Source: Candidatus Poribacteria bacterium
GTDB lineage: Bacteria; Poribacteria; WGA-4E; WGA-3G
DNA length: 11,093 nt
Direction of reading: 5' to 3'
NCBI GenBank assembly: GCA_009835515.1
Contig: VXXH01000394.1
Coordinates: forward strand, 1-11,093
In this document: piece by piece, positions 6,200 to 11,093 of the stretch
Layout of the letters: every line of letters starts with the position of its first letter
Position numbering within the stretch: the first letter of the stretch is position 1
Program-made: the position numbers and the translations under genes
Notes under the pieces: generated by a model
What the model saw: the letters and a program-made list of their open reading frames with translations, nothing else
Databases searched by the model: none
What the model was told of the DNA's origin: nothing

Positions 6200-6653
6200 A
6201 GCATGATCCGTAAGGTTTTTGGCACTGCCAACCTTCATCTGTTTTTTCCAAAACATAGTGAGGAAGTGTGTTTCTGCAATGTGTACAGAGAAAGAAGACA
6301 GTCTCTAAATCACTCATCTCTCCACGTAGCTGGTGGCATTGCTGACAGAGATTATACCGGCTTTCTGTATCTGCTTTTCCTTCATGCATAATATAGGTTT
6401 TCATGTCTTTCTTTATAAAGGATTGTTCGCAGACATGGCACTTATATTTGGGTGGGGAAACAGATGTCGCTATTTCTTTTTGAACCTCGATGTCAAACCC
6501 GGGTGCTGTGACGATATGTCCGATTGATTCAAGGAGTGTTCGGAGTTCTCTCATCCATTGAAGGTTGATGTCTGCAATGGTGCATCCGCCTTCCATGAAG
6601 TCTTTGATCATTTCTATTTCGTTTTGTGTGATGTAAAAGTGAATTTCTGTCAT
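6189..6653 (-). CDS. Two-zinc-ribbon protein
   Basis: A 154-residue protein. The N-terminal 60 residues are helical (NEIEMIKDFM ... LQWMRELRTLLES). The first ribbon is C72/C75 (KCHVC) with C103/C106 (LCQQCH). The second is C123/C126 (LCTHC) with C144 and C151 near the end. The first ribbon's long loop (FIKKDMKTYIMHEGKADT) resembles treble-clef fingers. The ATG overlaps the TGA of the preceding gene (GAATGA), with GGGAG nine bases upstream. No catalytic motif; probable nucleic-acid or protein adaptor by inference. Confidence 0.75.
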   Translation of the reverse strand: MTEIHFYITQNEIEMIKDFMEGGCTIADINLQWMRELRTLLESIGHIVTAPGFDIEVQKEIATSVSPPKYKCHVCEQSFIKKDMKTYIMHEGKADTESRYNLCQQCHQLRGEMSDLETVFFLCTHCRNTLPHYVLEKTDEGWQCQKPYGSCYAK

Positions 6654-7063
6654 TCTCCGGCACTCCCAAAAGGTTCAGGATATGTTGTGAGTGGTATACC
6701 TAAGAGTTGTTGGTACATGTACTTTGATCGCTCTTTGTAGAAGATGGCTTCAAACTTTTTGAGTTCTGCCTCGATCTCATCGCTTTCTGCGTCCGGGGTT
6801 AAGGTGCTTTCGATTCTGAAAGTGGATATACCGAATTTCTGTTGCTCTATGCAAAACATGATGATTTCGTTGTGCGCTTTCATCATGTAGACATCTTGTT
6901 GATTGGTGGTCTGGGTATGCCATGAAGGTTGGATTTTCAGAACCACATAGAACTGTTTCAAGAATTCTTCAACATTCTCGTTTTCTGATGGATCGATATT
7001 CAAGATTTTTGTGGCAACAGGTGCGGGTATATTTGATAGTGAGACTAACGCATAGCTTTTCAT
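6650..7063 (-). CDS. Unknown protein
   Basis: A 137-residue protein from the ATG at 7061-7063 (MKSYALVSLSNIPAPVATKI), chosen for the AAGGTGA five bases upstream; a GTG three codons earlier lies within that SD. Strand-like segments (FYVVLKIQPSW, DVYMMKAHNEIIMFCI, KFGISTFRIES) are followed by a long helix (DEIEAELKKFEAIFYKERSKYMYQQLL). No motif is recognised. It ends in an ATGA overlap with the two-ribbon gene. Confidence 0.7.
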   Translation of the reverse strand: MKSYALVSLSNIPAPVATKILNIDPSENENVEEFLKQFYVVLKIQPSWHTQTTNQQDVYMMKAHNEIIMFCIEQQKFGISTFRIESTLTPDAESDEIEAELKKFEAIFYKERSKYMYQQLLGIPLTTYPEPFGSAGE

Positions 7064-7077
7064 AAAAATCACCTTAT

Positions 7078-7152
7078 TTAGGGGAAGTACCTGTATACTT
7101 TTTGCCGATTTTTATACATATCCGCTTTGATATGTATATTTTCTTTACTCAT
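7078..7152 (-). CDS. Possible 24-residue peptide
   Basis: ATG at 7150-7152 reads MSKENIHIKADMYKNRQKVY then RYFP and stops with TAA at 7078-7080. The ATG overlaps the MazG-like gene's stop (ATGAGTAA) and the ORF exactly fills the gap before the next SD, as a coupled mini-gene would. There is no SD of its own. It is basic and has no known counterpart that I recognise. It may simply be spacer sequence. Confidence 0.35.
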   Translation of the reverse strand: MSKENIHIKADMYKNRQKVYRYFP

Positions 7153-7615
7153 AGAACCAGTCGTGCGAGGTGACCCATGCTTCAAGTACGGCTGAGAGCT
7201 GAATGATTTCTTCAGTGATTTTTTCTGTTGGATATTCGCTGCCTTCTTTCGTGTTTTCGATGGCTTCTGCGATTTCACCGGCTTCTTCTGCGGCAATCAT
7301 GAACCATTTACGTCGAGAGTGTTCTTGTTGACCCCAACGTGCGTCTTGGAATTCTCGTTCTTTCTCGGTGGCATGAAAGAAGTCCTCTTTGCCGATGACC
7401 CAGTACCAACTCCGCAAAAGGTCAGCGAGGATGACAATATCTTGAAGGAGCATGCTGTCTGCTGAGTTGTCGTTGATAGATCTCGCAAGTTCACCGAACT
7501 TTGCTGAGATTTTGGTATTCCACTGATCTACGAGGTATTTGGTATCTTTTTCTTTTTCGCGGGCTTCCCACTGTACCTGGATGAGTCCGTGAAATTGTGT
7601 TCTTGTAATTTCCAT
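7145..7615 (-). CDS. MazG-like all-alpha NTP pyrophosphohydrolase-type protein
   Basis: A 156-residue, entirely helical protein. Residues 107-148 carry the MazG pattern: AAEEAGEIAEAIE (E110, E111, E114) and, after a short loop, TEEIIQLSAVLEAW. MazG-family enzymes hydrolyse (d)NTPs to NMP and pyrophosphate using an EExxE...ExxD magnesium site. Here the usual Asp of the second half seems to be Gln (Q139), so catalysis may be altered. The N-terminal half (FGELARSIN ... LLQDIVILADLLRSWYWVIG) could be a degenerate helical repeat. Phage MazG proteins are linked to nucleotide pools or host alarmones. AAGGAG precedes the ATG. Confidence 0.72.
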   Translation of the reverse strand: MEITRTQFHGLIQVQWEAREKEKDTKYLVDQWNTKISAKFGELARSINDNSADSMLLQDIVILADLLRSWYWVIGKEDFFHATEKEREFQDARWGQQEHSRRKWFMIAAEEAGEIAEAIENTKEGSEYPTEKITEEIIQLSAVLEAWVTSHDWFYE

Positions 7616-7630
7616 AGGTCTCCTTCTGAT

Positions 7631-8065
7631 TTATTTGGCTGAAGTATTTTTTTTGAAAACTTTAGATGCGGCTTTTTCGGCTTCAAGTTGTATGTATTTT
7701 TCTCGGAATGCTTTGTCGAATTCTATCCATGTGTCACTGGTCATTAGGGTTTGGACGCGCTTTACATGGACAATGGCATCTTTGAGACGTTCTGAGAGTT
7801 CGTTGGTGATAGGTTTCCCGGTCTCGTGTGCTTCTACCCACTCTTGCATTTCAGTGAGAATACTTCTGTTGCTTTGCGTATAGGCTCGGTTGTTATTGAT
7901 TTCAAGGAGTTCTTGGAGTGTTTGTTCGCTGATAAGTCCGTCTTTGTGGATCTCGGTGAGATATTCTTGTGTCAAAGTTTTCGCGATCTCGAAGGTCGTC
8001 ATTCCTTCAAAGGCAAGTTTTACGCCTTTTTTGATCTCGTTGAATGTACTCAGATGACGTGGCAT
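7631..8065 (-). CDS. First gene of the leftward operon, unknown helical protein
   Basis: A 144-residue, nearly all-helical, charged protein (MPRHLSTFNEIKKGVKLAFE onward). AAGGAG lies seven bases before the ATG and the sigma-70 promoter at 8097-8125 starts transcription about 25 bases upstream, so this should be the first and most strongly expressed product of the operon. The segments MTTFEIAKTLTQEYLTEIHK and ISEQTLQELLEINNNRAYTQ could hold an HTH-like fold, but I cannot assign one. The C-terminal helix (FREKYIQLEAEKAASKVFKK) is basic. No family is recognised. Confidence 0.75.
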   Translation of the reverse strand: MPRHLSTFNEIKKGVKLAFEGMTTFEIAKTLTQEYLTEIHKDGLISEQTLQELLEINNNRAYTQSNRSILTEMQEWVEAHETGKPITNELSERLKDAIVHVKRVQTLMTSDTWIEFDKAFREKYIQLEAEKAASKVFKKNTSAK

Positions 8066-8096
8066 GTAATTTCTCCTTGTTGAACGTGTATTATAG

Positions 8097-8125
8097 ATTA
8101 TACGATATAAGAACCTAAAAGTCAA
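8097..8125 (-). promoter_or_regulatory. Leftward sigma-70 promoter
   Basis: On the minus strand TTGACT (8120-8125), a 17-bp spacer and TATAAT (8097-8102) give a near-consensus sigma-70 promoter. The predicted start of transcription is near 8090, leaving a leader of about 25 nt that contains the SD of the first gene. It probably drives the whole minus-strand run, by host RNA polymerase. Confidence 0.85.
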
Positions 8126-8142
8126 TTAAAAAGTAAAATATC

Positions 8143-8171
8143 TTGCTTTTTGTCTTATTTTATGGTATAAT
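8143..8171 (+). promoter_or_regulatory. Rightward sigma-70 promoter (extended -10)
   Basis: TTGCTT (8143-8148), a 17-bp spacer and TATAAT (8166-8171), preceded by TGG (extended -10). The predicted start is near 8178. The -35 boxes of this and the leftward promoter are 17 bp apart in A/T-rich DNA, so both polymerases face away from each other and might compete. I see no convincing dyad operator between them. Confidence 0.85.
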
Positions 8172-8177
8172 TTATAG

Positions 8178-8590
8178 TATCAAGTGTGGCAAAAAAGGAG
8201 TCAATAGGTAGGTCTTCAACCGTCGCACTTGACCAATCTTATCCCCGATTGGTGTAAGGTTTTCTCTGGTGGATCGAGAGGGTGGCTGCGGTAGGGGAAA
8301 TTGCACTCGTGAAGTTAGAGTTGATCCTTTAGAAACACACTCGATTATTTATCGAGAGTTGCGAGTCTCTTGTGCCGGTCATGACGATGTTCGGTATCCG
8401 TTTATGAGAGACGAGGTGCAAATCCCGCATCGGGGGCCAACTTATAGGCAAGTCCATGGAGAGGGTGTAGATAGGACTGGATAGGTTATATCGTGTGAGG
8501 CATTCGCCGCGCTGGTGAAATGGCACAATATCATCTTATAGCCGAGTCTGGGACTTCCCGGTGGTTCAAACCCATCCTTGCCTACTTTTC
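8178..8590 (+). ncRNA. Long structured RNA leader, possible noncoding RNA
   Basis: About 410 nt between the rightward promoter and the first plus-strand gene with no credible ORF but many self-complementary segments. Helices seen by eye are: ACCAATC/GATTGGT (8232-8238 with 8247-8253, loop TTATCCCC); CTCT/AGAG (8264-8267 with 8277-8280); CTCGAT/ATCGAG (8340-8345 with 8351-8356); GTCTCT/AGAGAC (8365-8370 with 8407-8412) enclosing TGCCG/CGGTA (8373-8377 with 8392-8396); CCCG/CGGG (8424-8427 with 8431-8434); and the tRNA-like element 8445-8584. An SD-like AAAAAAGGAG (8191-8200) has no start codon within reach. I do not recognise a known RNA family. It could be a regulatory leader, a processed ncRNA, or part of a replication origin. 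Confidence 0.45.
8445..8584 (+). ncRNA. tRNA-like element with expanded anticodon-arm position
   Basis: TAGGCAAG (8445-8452) pairs perfectly with CTTGCCTA (8577-8584). Just inside the 3' strand is a T-arm: GGTGG (8560-8564), loop TTCAAAC, CCATC (8572-8576), five pairs with one G-U. A short GGG/CCC hairpin (8550-8559) precedes it like a long variable arm. After the 5' strand comes TCCA...TGGA (8453-8456 with 8478-8481), a possible D-like arm, then GGTTATA/TATAGCC (8484-8490 with 8537-8543). That last helix encloses TGTG/CACA (8494-8497 with 8524-8527) and a strong stem CATTCGCC/GGTGAAATG with loop GCGCT. At 140 nt with no anticodon loop it is not a standard tRNA. The topology recalls tRNA mimics such as tmRNA, but tmRNA sequence motifs are absent. 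No CCA is encoded. Confidence 0.4.
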
Positions 8591-8609
8591 GTTAAGTGGA
8601 GGTTGAAAA

Positions 8610-8909
8610 TTGAGTAAGAGAATATGTCCTGGGGACCGGCGTGATCATCGTAGTCGAAAAATAAGACTTGAACATGCGGGTTACAGGTTTGAGCATGACA
8701 CGGAAGTTTGGGAATTGAAACGTCCCGATGGAGACATAATCGATCGTTACACGCATCTTGGACATGCATTGAACCGTGCTGAGAAGGATATTGCACTTGC
8801 CCGGGGCTTGCTTGGTCTTCAATCTATGCCTCAACATCGGTATTGGTCTAATATTTTGGAAAAGTATGATGAATCTGGCACTTCTGAATTTTGGGCGGAG
8901 CGGCAGTAG
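8610..8909 (+). CDS. First gene of the rightward operon, unknown basic protein (TTG start)
   Basis: A 99-residue protein from the TTG at 8610-8612, seven bases after a strong GTGGAGG site and about 430 nt from the promoter. The N-terminus is Arg/Lys-rich (SKRICPGDRRDHRSRKIRLE), followed by a strand-like YRFEHDTEVWELKRPDGD hairpin and helices (ALNRAEKDIALARGLLGL). It ends CAG-TAG-TGA, a double stop. No family is recognised; the fold could be a small dsRNA- or DNA-binding alpha/beta domain, but that is a guess. Its start lies 25 bp after the tRNA-like element, so leader folding could affect its translation. Confidence 0.7.
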   Translation: MSKRICPGDRRDHRSRKIRLEHAGYRFEHDTEVWELKRPDGDIIDRYTHLGHALNRAEKDIALARGLLGLQSMPQHRYWSNILEKYDESGTSEFWAERQ

Positions 8910-8938
8910 TGATGTTTCAGAGATAGGAAGGGTTGACT

Positions 8939-9727
8939 ATGAATTATGATAGGTTTGTCCAGGAAGTACTTGCGGTCGAGGCGTTTCTTTATGAGGAAAT
9001 AGAAAGCAGTTAGACAACGCCTGTTGAACTCTCACACGCAATTACGCAATACAACGAGTTGACGCTCAATGGGTTGTTGATTACGGGATTACAGGCAAAT
9101 GAGTTGGTGAAATTGTGCTTGAGGTATTATCGGAAAATTCAGCATCACTCTCATAAGCCGTTTTTTCGAGACGAAATTCTTGATGCATTGGAACGTCAAT
9201 TCCCAGATAGATCGGAATATCAGATAGCGGTTGTTCGGGATCCGCATAATCCTGATGAATTGCGTGTTCGTAAGCGTCTTTTTGCTCGCGTTTGTGATTG
9301 GGATCCAGATGAAGATGATTTTGAACTCGATGGTATTTGTAAGTATTATCGTAATCAAATGGCTTCTCGGTTGTGTTCTTGTGGGTGTGAAGTCTATTTT
9401 GAGAAATTCCGGGATTCTTATTATCGTTTTTATATTGTCCAACACTCTTTTTGTAAACTCGGAGAGAGAAAATTGATAAAGCCGCTTTCTCAATATGGTG
9501 AGGAAGGGTGTTATTTCTATGGTGAGAATGTCTCTGATCCGAAGAAAATATGGATTGATCCGGGTGCTATTGAACTTTTCCTTTCTCTGCTTTTTCAGGC
9601 AAAGAACTCGGAAGTTTGTGTCCATGAGGTTATCGCTGAGACTTGTCCTGAGTATTTGGGTTCGAGATGGTTTGTTATCCCGGAGAAAGAGGAATACTTT
9701 CCTCGTGTTTATGTGGCTTCTTTGTAA
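8939..9727 (+). CDS. Unknown protein with in-frame TAG at codon 25
   Basis: ATG at 8939-8941 has GGAAGGG upstream and opens MNYDRFVQEVLAVEAFLYEE then IESS, reaches TAG at 9011-9013, and continues in the same frame (TTPVELSHAITQYNELTLNG) to TAA at 9725-9727, 263 codons in all. After the TAG the first possible start is TTG at 9059 (222 residues), with no SD. So the SD-supported start and the main reading frame are joined only through TAG. CAG (Gln) to TAG is a one-base change. The body has a Cys cluster (ICKYY...LCSCGCEVYF), many aromatic residues and an acidic loop (DWDPDEDDFELDG). No family is recognised. A conservative annotation would be 9059-9727. Confidence 0.6.
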
Positions 9728-9736
9728 AGGAGTATG

Positions 9737-9982
9737 ATGCTAAAAATCTATGCACCGTGGATGCTCGACGATGCTCTCTATGCCATTGAATGCTCACTTA
9801 ATGGTTGGGAGCGTTGTGTTTTGAAATCTTGTGAAATTTGTAAAGGCGTTTATCCTGTGCGCGGGTATGTTGTAAAACTTTTAGGTTGCTTGGAATGTGC
9901 TGATTTGTCTTATCGGCTTCAATCTAATGCGGGGCGTATCCCAGATACTGGTGGTCATTTTTCAGAAACACTTTTTCCATGA
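9737..9982 (+). CDS. Small zinc-ribbon protein
   Basis: An 81-residue protein with C32/C35 (SCEIC) and C51/C54 (GCLEC), a clean treble-clef or ribbon spacing, after an N-terminal helix (WMLDDALYAIECSLNG). Two ATGs are adjacent; the second (9737) is four bases from AAAGGAG and the first only one, so the second is preferred. It ends in TGA at 9980-9982, just before the SD of the DUF1937 gene. The function is unknown; it resembles in type the many Cys-pair proteins of the leftward operon. Confidence 0.72.
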   Translation: MLKIYAPWMLDDALYAIECSLNGWERCVLKSCEICKGVYPVRGYVVKLLGCLECADLSYRLQSNAGRIPDTGGHFSETLFP

Positions 9983-9996
9983 AAGGGGGAAGATAG

Positions 9997-10536
9997 TTGA
10001 AATTACCTGAACATGTCCAAGATTTTGTCGATCAATTGGAATTGTCTCTTGAGGGTGTTGATATGTGGTATCTTGGCTCTCCCTATACGACGCGTTCTGG
10101 TATGCCGGAAGTTAATCCTTGGGGGAATCAACCTGATCAGTATCGACTGGATCAGATTTTTGAGGAACTGAAGCGAGAGCGGATAAGGCTAACTACTTCT
10201 GTGGCTCAGCAGCTCATGGATGAGGGTGAGGTTGTTGTTTTCTCGCCGGTTTCCTTTCTTGCTACGTTGGAAGTTAATGGATGGAAGCCGCCGAAGGGAT
10301 GGTATATCCTTTGCCTTTATTACCTGTTCCTTTCAAAGAAGATGATTGTCTTACGGATCGATGGATGGGAAGACTCTTTTGGGGTCCAACTTGAAATTCG
10401 TGAAGCGGAGAAGCGGGGAATCCCCGTTGAATACATCGACCTCGATGGGGATGGTAAGATAGTAGAGGCTCAGCCTGATGATGAAATTGCAGAGGGGGGT
10501 GAATCTGATGCGGAAACAGACTCGGCAGACGTTTGA
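9997..10536 (+). CDS. DUF1937-type protein (nucleoside deoxyribosyltransferase-like fold)
   Basis: A 179-residue protein from the TTG at 9997-9999, six bases after GGGGGA. The conserved pieces are MWYLGSPYT (23-31), a helix with RLTTSVAQQLMDEGEVV, VFSPVSF (81-87), and VLRIDGWEDSFGVQLEIREA then EKRGIPVEY (118-146). These are the hallmarks of the DUF1937 family, common in phages and related in layout to nucleoside 2-deoxyribosyltransferases (SPY near the N-terminus, GW-x-x-S-x-GV-x-x-E later). The last 30 residues (PDDEIAEGGESDAETDSADV) are a low-complexity acidic tail outside the domain. A role in nucleotide or nucleoside metabolism is suggested by family resemblance only. The gene overlaps the next one by 29 bp. 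Confidence 0.82.
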   Translation: MKLPEHVQDFVDQLELSLEGVDMWYLGSPYTTRSGMPEVNPWGNQPDQYRLDQIFEELKRERIRLTTSVAQQLMDEGEVVVFSPVSFLATLEVNGWKPPKGWYILCLYYLFLSKKMIVLRIDGWEDSFGVQLEIREAEKRGIPVEYIDLDGDGKIVEAQPDDEIAEGGESDAETDSADV

Positions 10537-10819
10537 GAGTCTCTGTGTGGAATTGGATGCGACACTAATTTTTTATCGTGTCCGTATGGCACATAAACAA
10601 GGGCTGGCGGACTCGACGATTGCTAAGCGTTTCGATCTTCCTATAGGCAAAGTTAGAGATTACATTGAAGGTAACTATCGTGTGGCCAAGCCACCGAGTT
10701 TGCCGAAACGGTTGTGCCCGGAAAGTTCTGCGCTTTGGGGTGTGCCAATCCTTCGGACAAGTTGTTCGGAAACCCGGCTGAAGCGGAATAGTCGCTTTCA
10801 TAGGGATTCTTGGTTTTAG
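10508..10819 (+). CDS. Small helix-turn-helix protein
   Basis: A 103-residue protein from the ATG at 10508-10510 (MRKQTRQTFESLCVELDATL), supported by GAGGGGGG upstream inside the DUF1937 gene. Residues 31-54 (QGLADSTIAKRFDLPIGKVR, then DYIE) have the HTH pattern of sigma-like or Trp-repressor-like recognition helices. The C-terminal 40 residues are basic and Ser/Arg-rich without a visible fold. It could be a small phage transcription factor; the target is unknown. It stops with TAG at 10817-10819. Confidence 0.68.
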   Translation: MRKQTRQTFESLCVELDATLIFYRVRMAHKQGLADSTIAKRFDLPIGKVRDYIEGNYRVAKPPSLPKRLCPESSALWGVPILRTSCSETRLKRNSRFHRDSWF

Positions 10820-10842
10820 GGAGTAAGGAGGGGATGATTTTT

Positions 10843-11064
10843 ATGGATATGAATTTTACTGAGTTCTGGTATCTTGGTAAGCCAGCGGAACGTGCGGAAT
10901 ATCGTCGCCGGAAGCGGGGTCAGAACCTGGCATCTCTCGAAAATAAGAAAGCACAGGCGGTTGTTGCTGAGATCCATCAACATAAACGCATGAAGCAGCA
11001 GAAAAAGCATAGGAAACGTAAAAAAACTTCGGTACGGAATCGTCGTTATCGTCTACGTCGTTAA
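10843..11064 (+). CDS. Small, extremely basic C-terminal protein
   Basis: A 73-residue protein from the ATG at 10843-10845 (MDMNFTEFWYLGKPAERAEY). AAGGAGG is 11 bases away; the ATG at 10834 is only two bases from that SD and is less likely. A helix (RAEYRRRKRGQNLASLENKK then AQAVVAEIHQHKRMKQQKKH) leads into an almost pure Lys/Arg end (RKRKKTSVRNRRYRLRR). This composition is seen in proteins that bind DNA or RNA nonspecifically. No family is recognised. TAA at 11062-11064 is followed by 29 bp of A/T-rich sequence to the window edge with no further gene visible. Confidence 0.68.
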   Translation: MDMNFTEFWYLGKPAERAEYRRRKRGQNLASLENKKAQAVVAEIHQHKRMKQQKKHRKRKKTSVRNRRYRLRR

Positions 11065-11093
11065 TTTATAAAAAGATTGCGTGACGAGCAGAC

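Noticed and set aside
8243..8435. CCCCGAT/ATCGGGG as ends of a second tRNA-like element
   Set aside because: Both strands also form strong local hairpins and the T-loop-like GGTGCAAATCC between them has only two stem pairs.
8269..8484. 71-codon ORF from GTG on the plus strand inside the leader
   Set aside because: No SD, implausible composition (Arg/Gly/His/Asp-rich), and it lies across the hairpins.
8498..8584. A conventional long-variable-arm (Leu/Ser-type) tRNA, since TGGTGAAATGGCAC resembles a tRNA-Leu D-arm and the T-arm is good
   Set aside because: The acceptor AGGCATT pairs with the 3' strand at only five of seven positions and no five-pair anticodon stem with a seven-base loop and U33 can be drawn.
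8206..8586. A tmRNA, given the length of about 380 nt and AGGTAGG near the 5' end able to pair (with two G-U) to CTTGCCT
   Set aside because: The conserved tmRNA 5' sequence and a resume-codon tag ORF are absent, and the 3' strand has a better partner at 8445-8452.
9089..9625. 178-codon minus-strand ORF
   Set aside because: Antisense shadow of the plus-strand gene; low-complexity Ile/Thr/Arg-rich translation and no SD.
1..11093. CRISPR array, insertion sequence or long repeats
   Set aside because: No regularly spaced repeats, transposase or terminal inverted repeats were found by eye on either strand.

Overview
The window reads as part of a tailed-phage (or phage-derived element) genome. 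It is packed with short genes that overlap or sit a few bases apart, most have AGGAG-type Shine-Dalgarno (SD) sites, several start with TTG or GTG, and most products are small and unrecognised. The few recognisable genes (HAD phosphatase, RlaP-type nucleotidyltransferase, MazG-like protein, DUF1937 protein, small HTH proteins) are common phage accessory genes. G+C looks moderate. Strong SD sites and frequent TTG starts fit a Gram-positive host, but nothing here fixes the host. I see no structural, packaging, integrase or replication gene.

Layout. From 8065 leftward to beyond position 1, every gene is on the minus strand in one near-continuous run of about 23 genes with no visible terminator. 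From 8610 to the right edge, all six genes are on the plus strand. Between them lies a 544-bp intergenic region. It carries two back-to-back sigma-70 promoters with near-consensus boxes and 17-bp spacers: TTGACT/TATAAT leftward and TTGCTT/TATAAT rightward. The rightward transcript has a leader of about 430 nt rich in hairpins. Its last part (8445-8584) is closed like a tRNA: an 8-bp acceptor-type helix, a T-arm with loop TTCAAAC, a variable-arm-like hairpin, and a long branched helix where the anticodon arm would be. It is neither a normal tRNA nor a recognisable tmRNA, and is the best candidate here for something undescribed.

Leftward operon, in transcription order: a helical protein, a MazG-like protein, a tiny ORF, an unknown gene, a two-zinc-ribbon protein, an XRE-type HTH protein coupled to an RlaP-family nucleotidyltransferase, a zinc-ribbon protein, unknowns and another zinc-ribbon protein, a phage protein with a GKTF-x-GYKGG motif, a winged-helix protein, unknowns, a basic peptide, a GmhB-like HAD phosphatase, and a cluster of Cys-rich proteins. 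Many genes overlap by ATGA or GTGA, suggesting translational coupling. The rightward operon holds an unknown gene, a protein with an in-frame TAG near its start, a zinc-ribbon protein, a DUF1937 protein, an HTH protein and a very basic peptide.

Two genes carry an in-frame stop inside otherwise continuous coding sequence (TGA at 746-748, TAG at 9011-9013), and a third pair of ORFs is joined in frame across TGA (2918-2920). TAA, TAG and TGA all end other genes normally, so a wholesale code change is not supported. Point nonsense mutations or local readthrough are the options. A plausible but unproven theme is nucleotide and RNA metabolism (MazG, nucleotidyltransferase, HAD phosphatase, DUF1937) plus many small zinc-binding host-takeover proteins.
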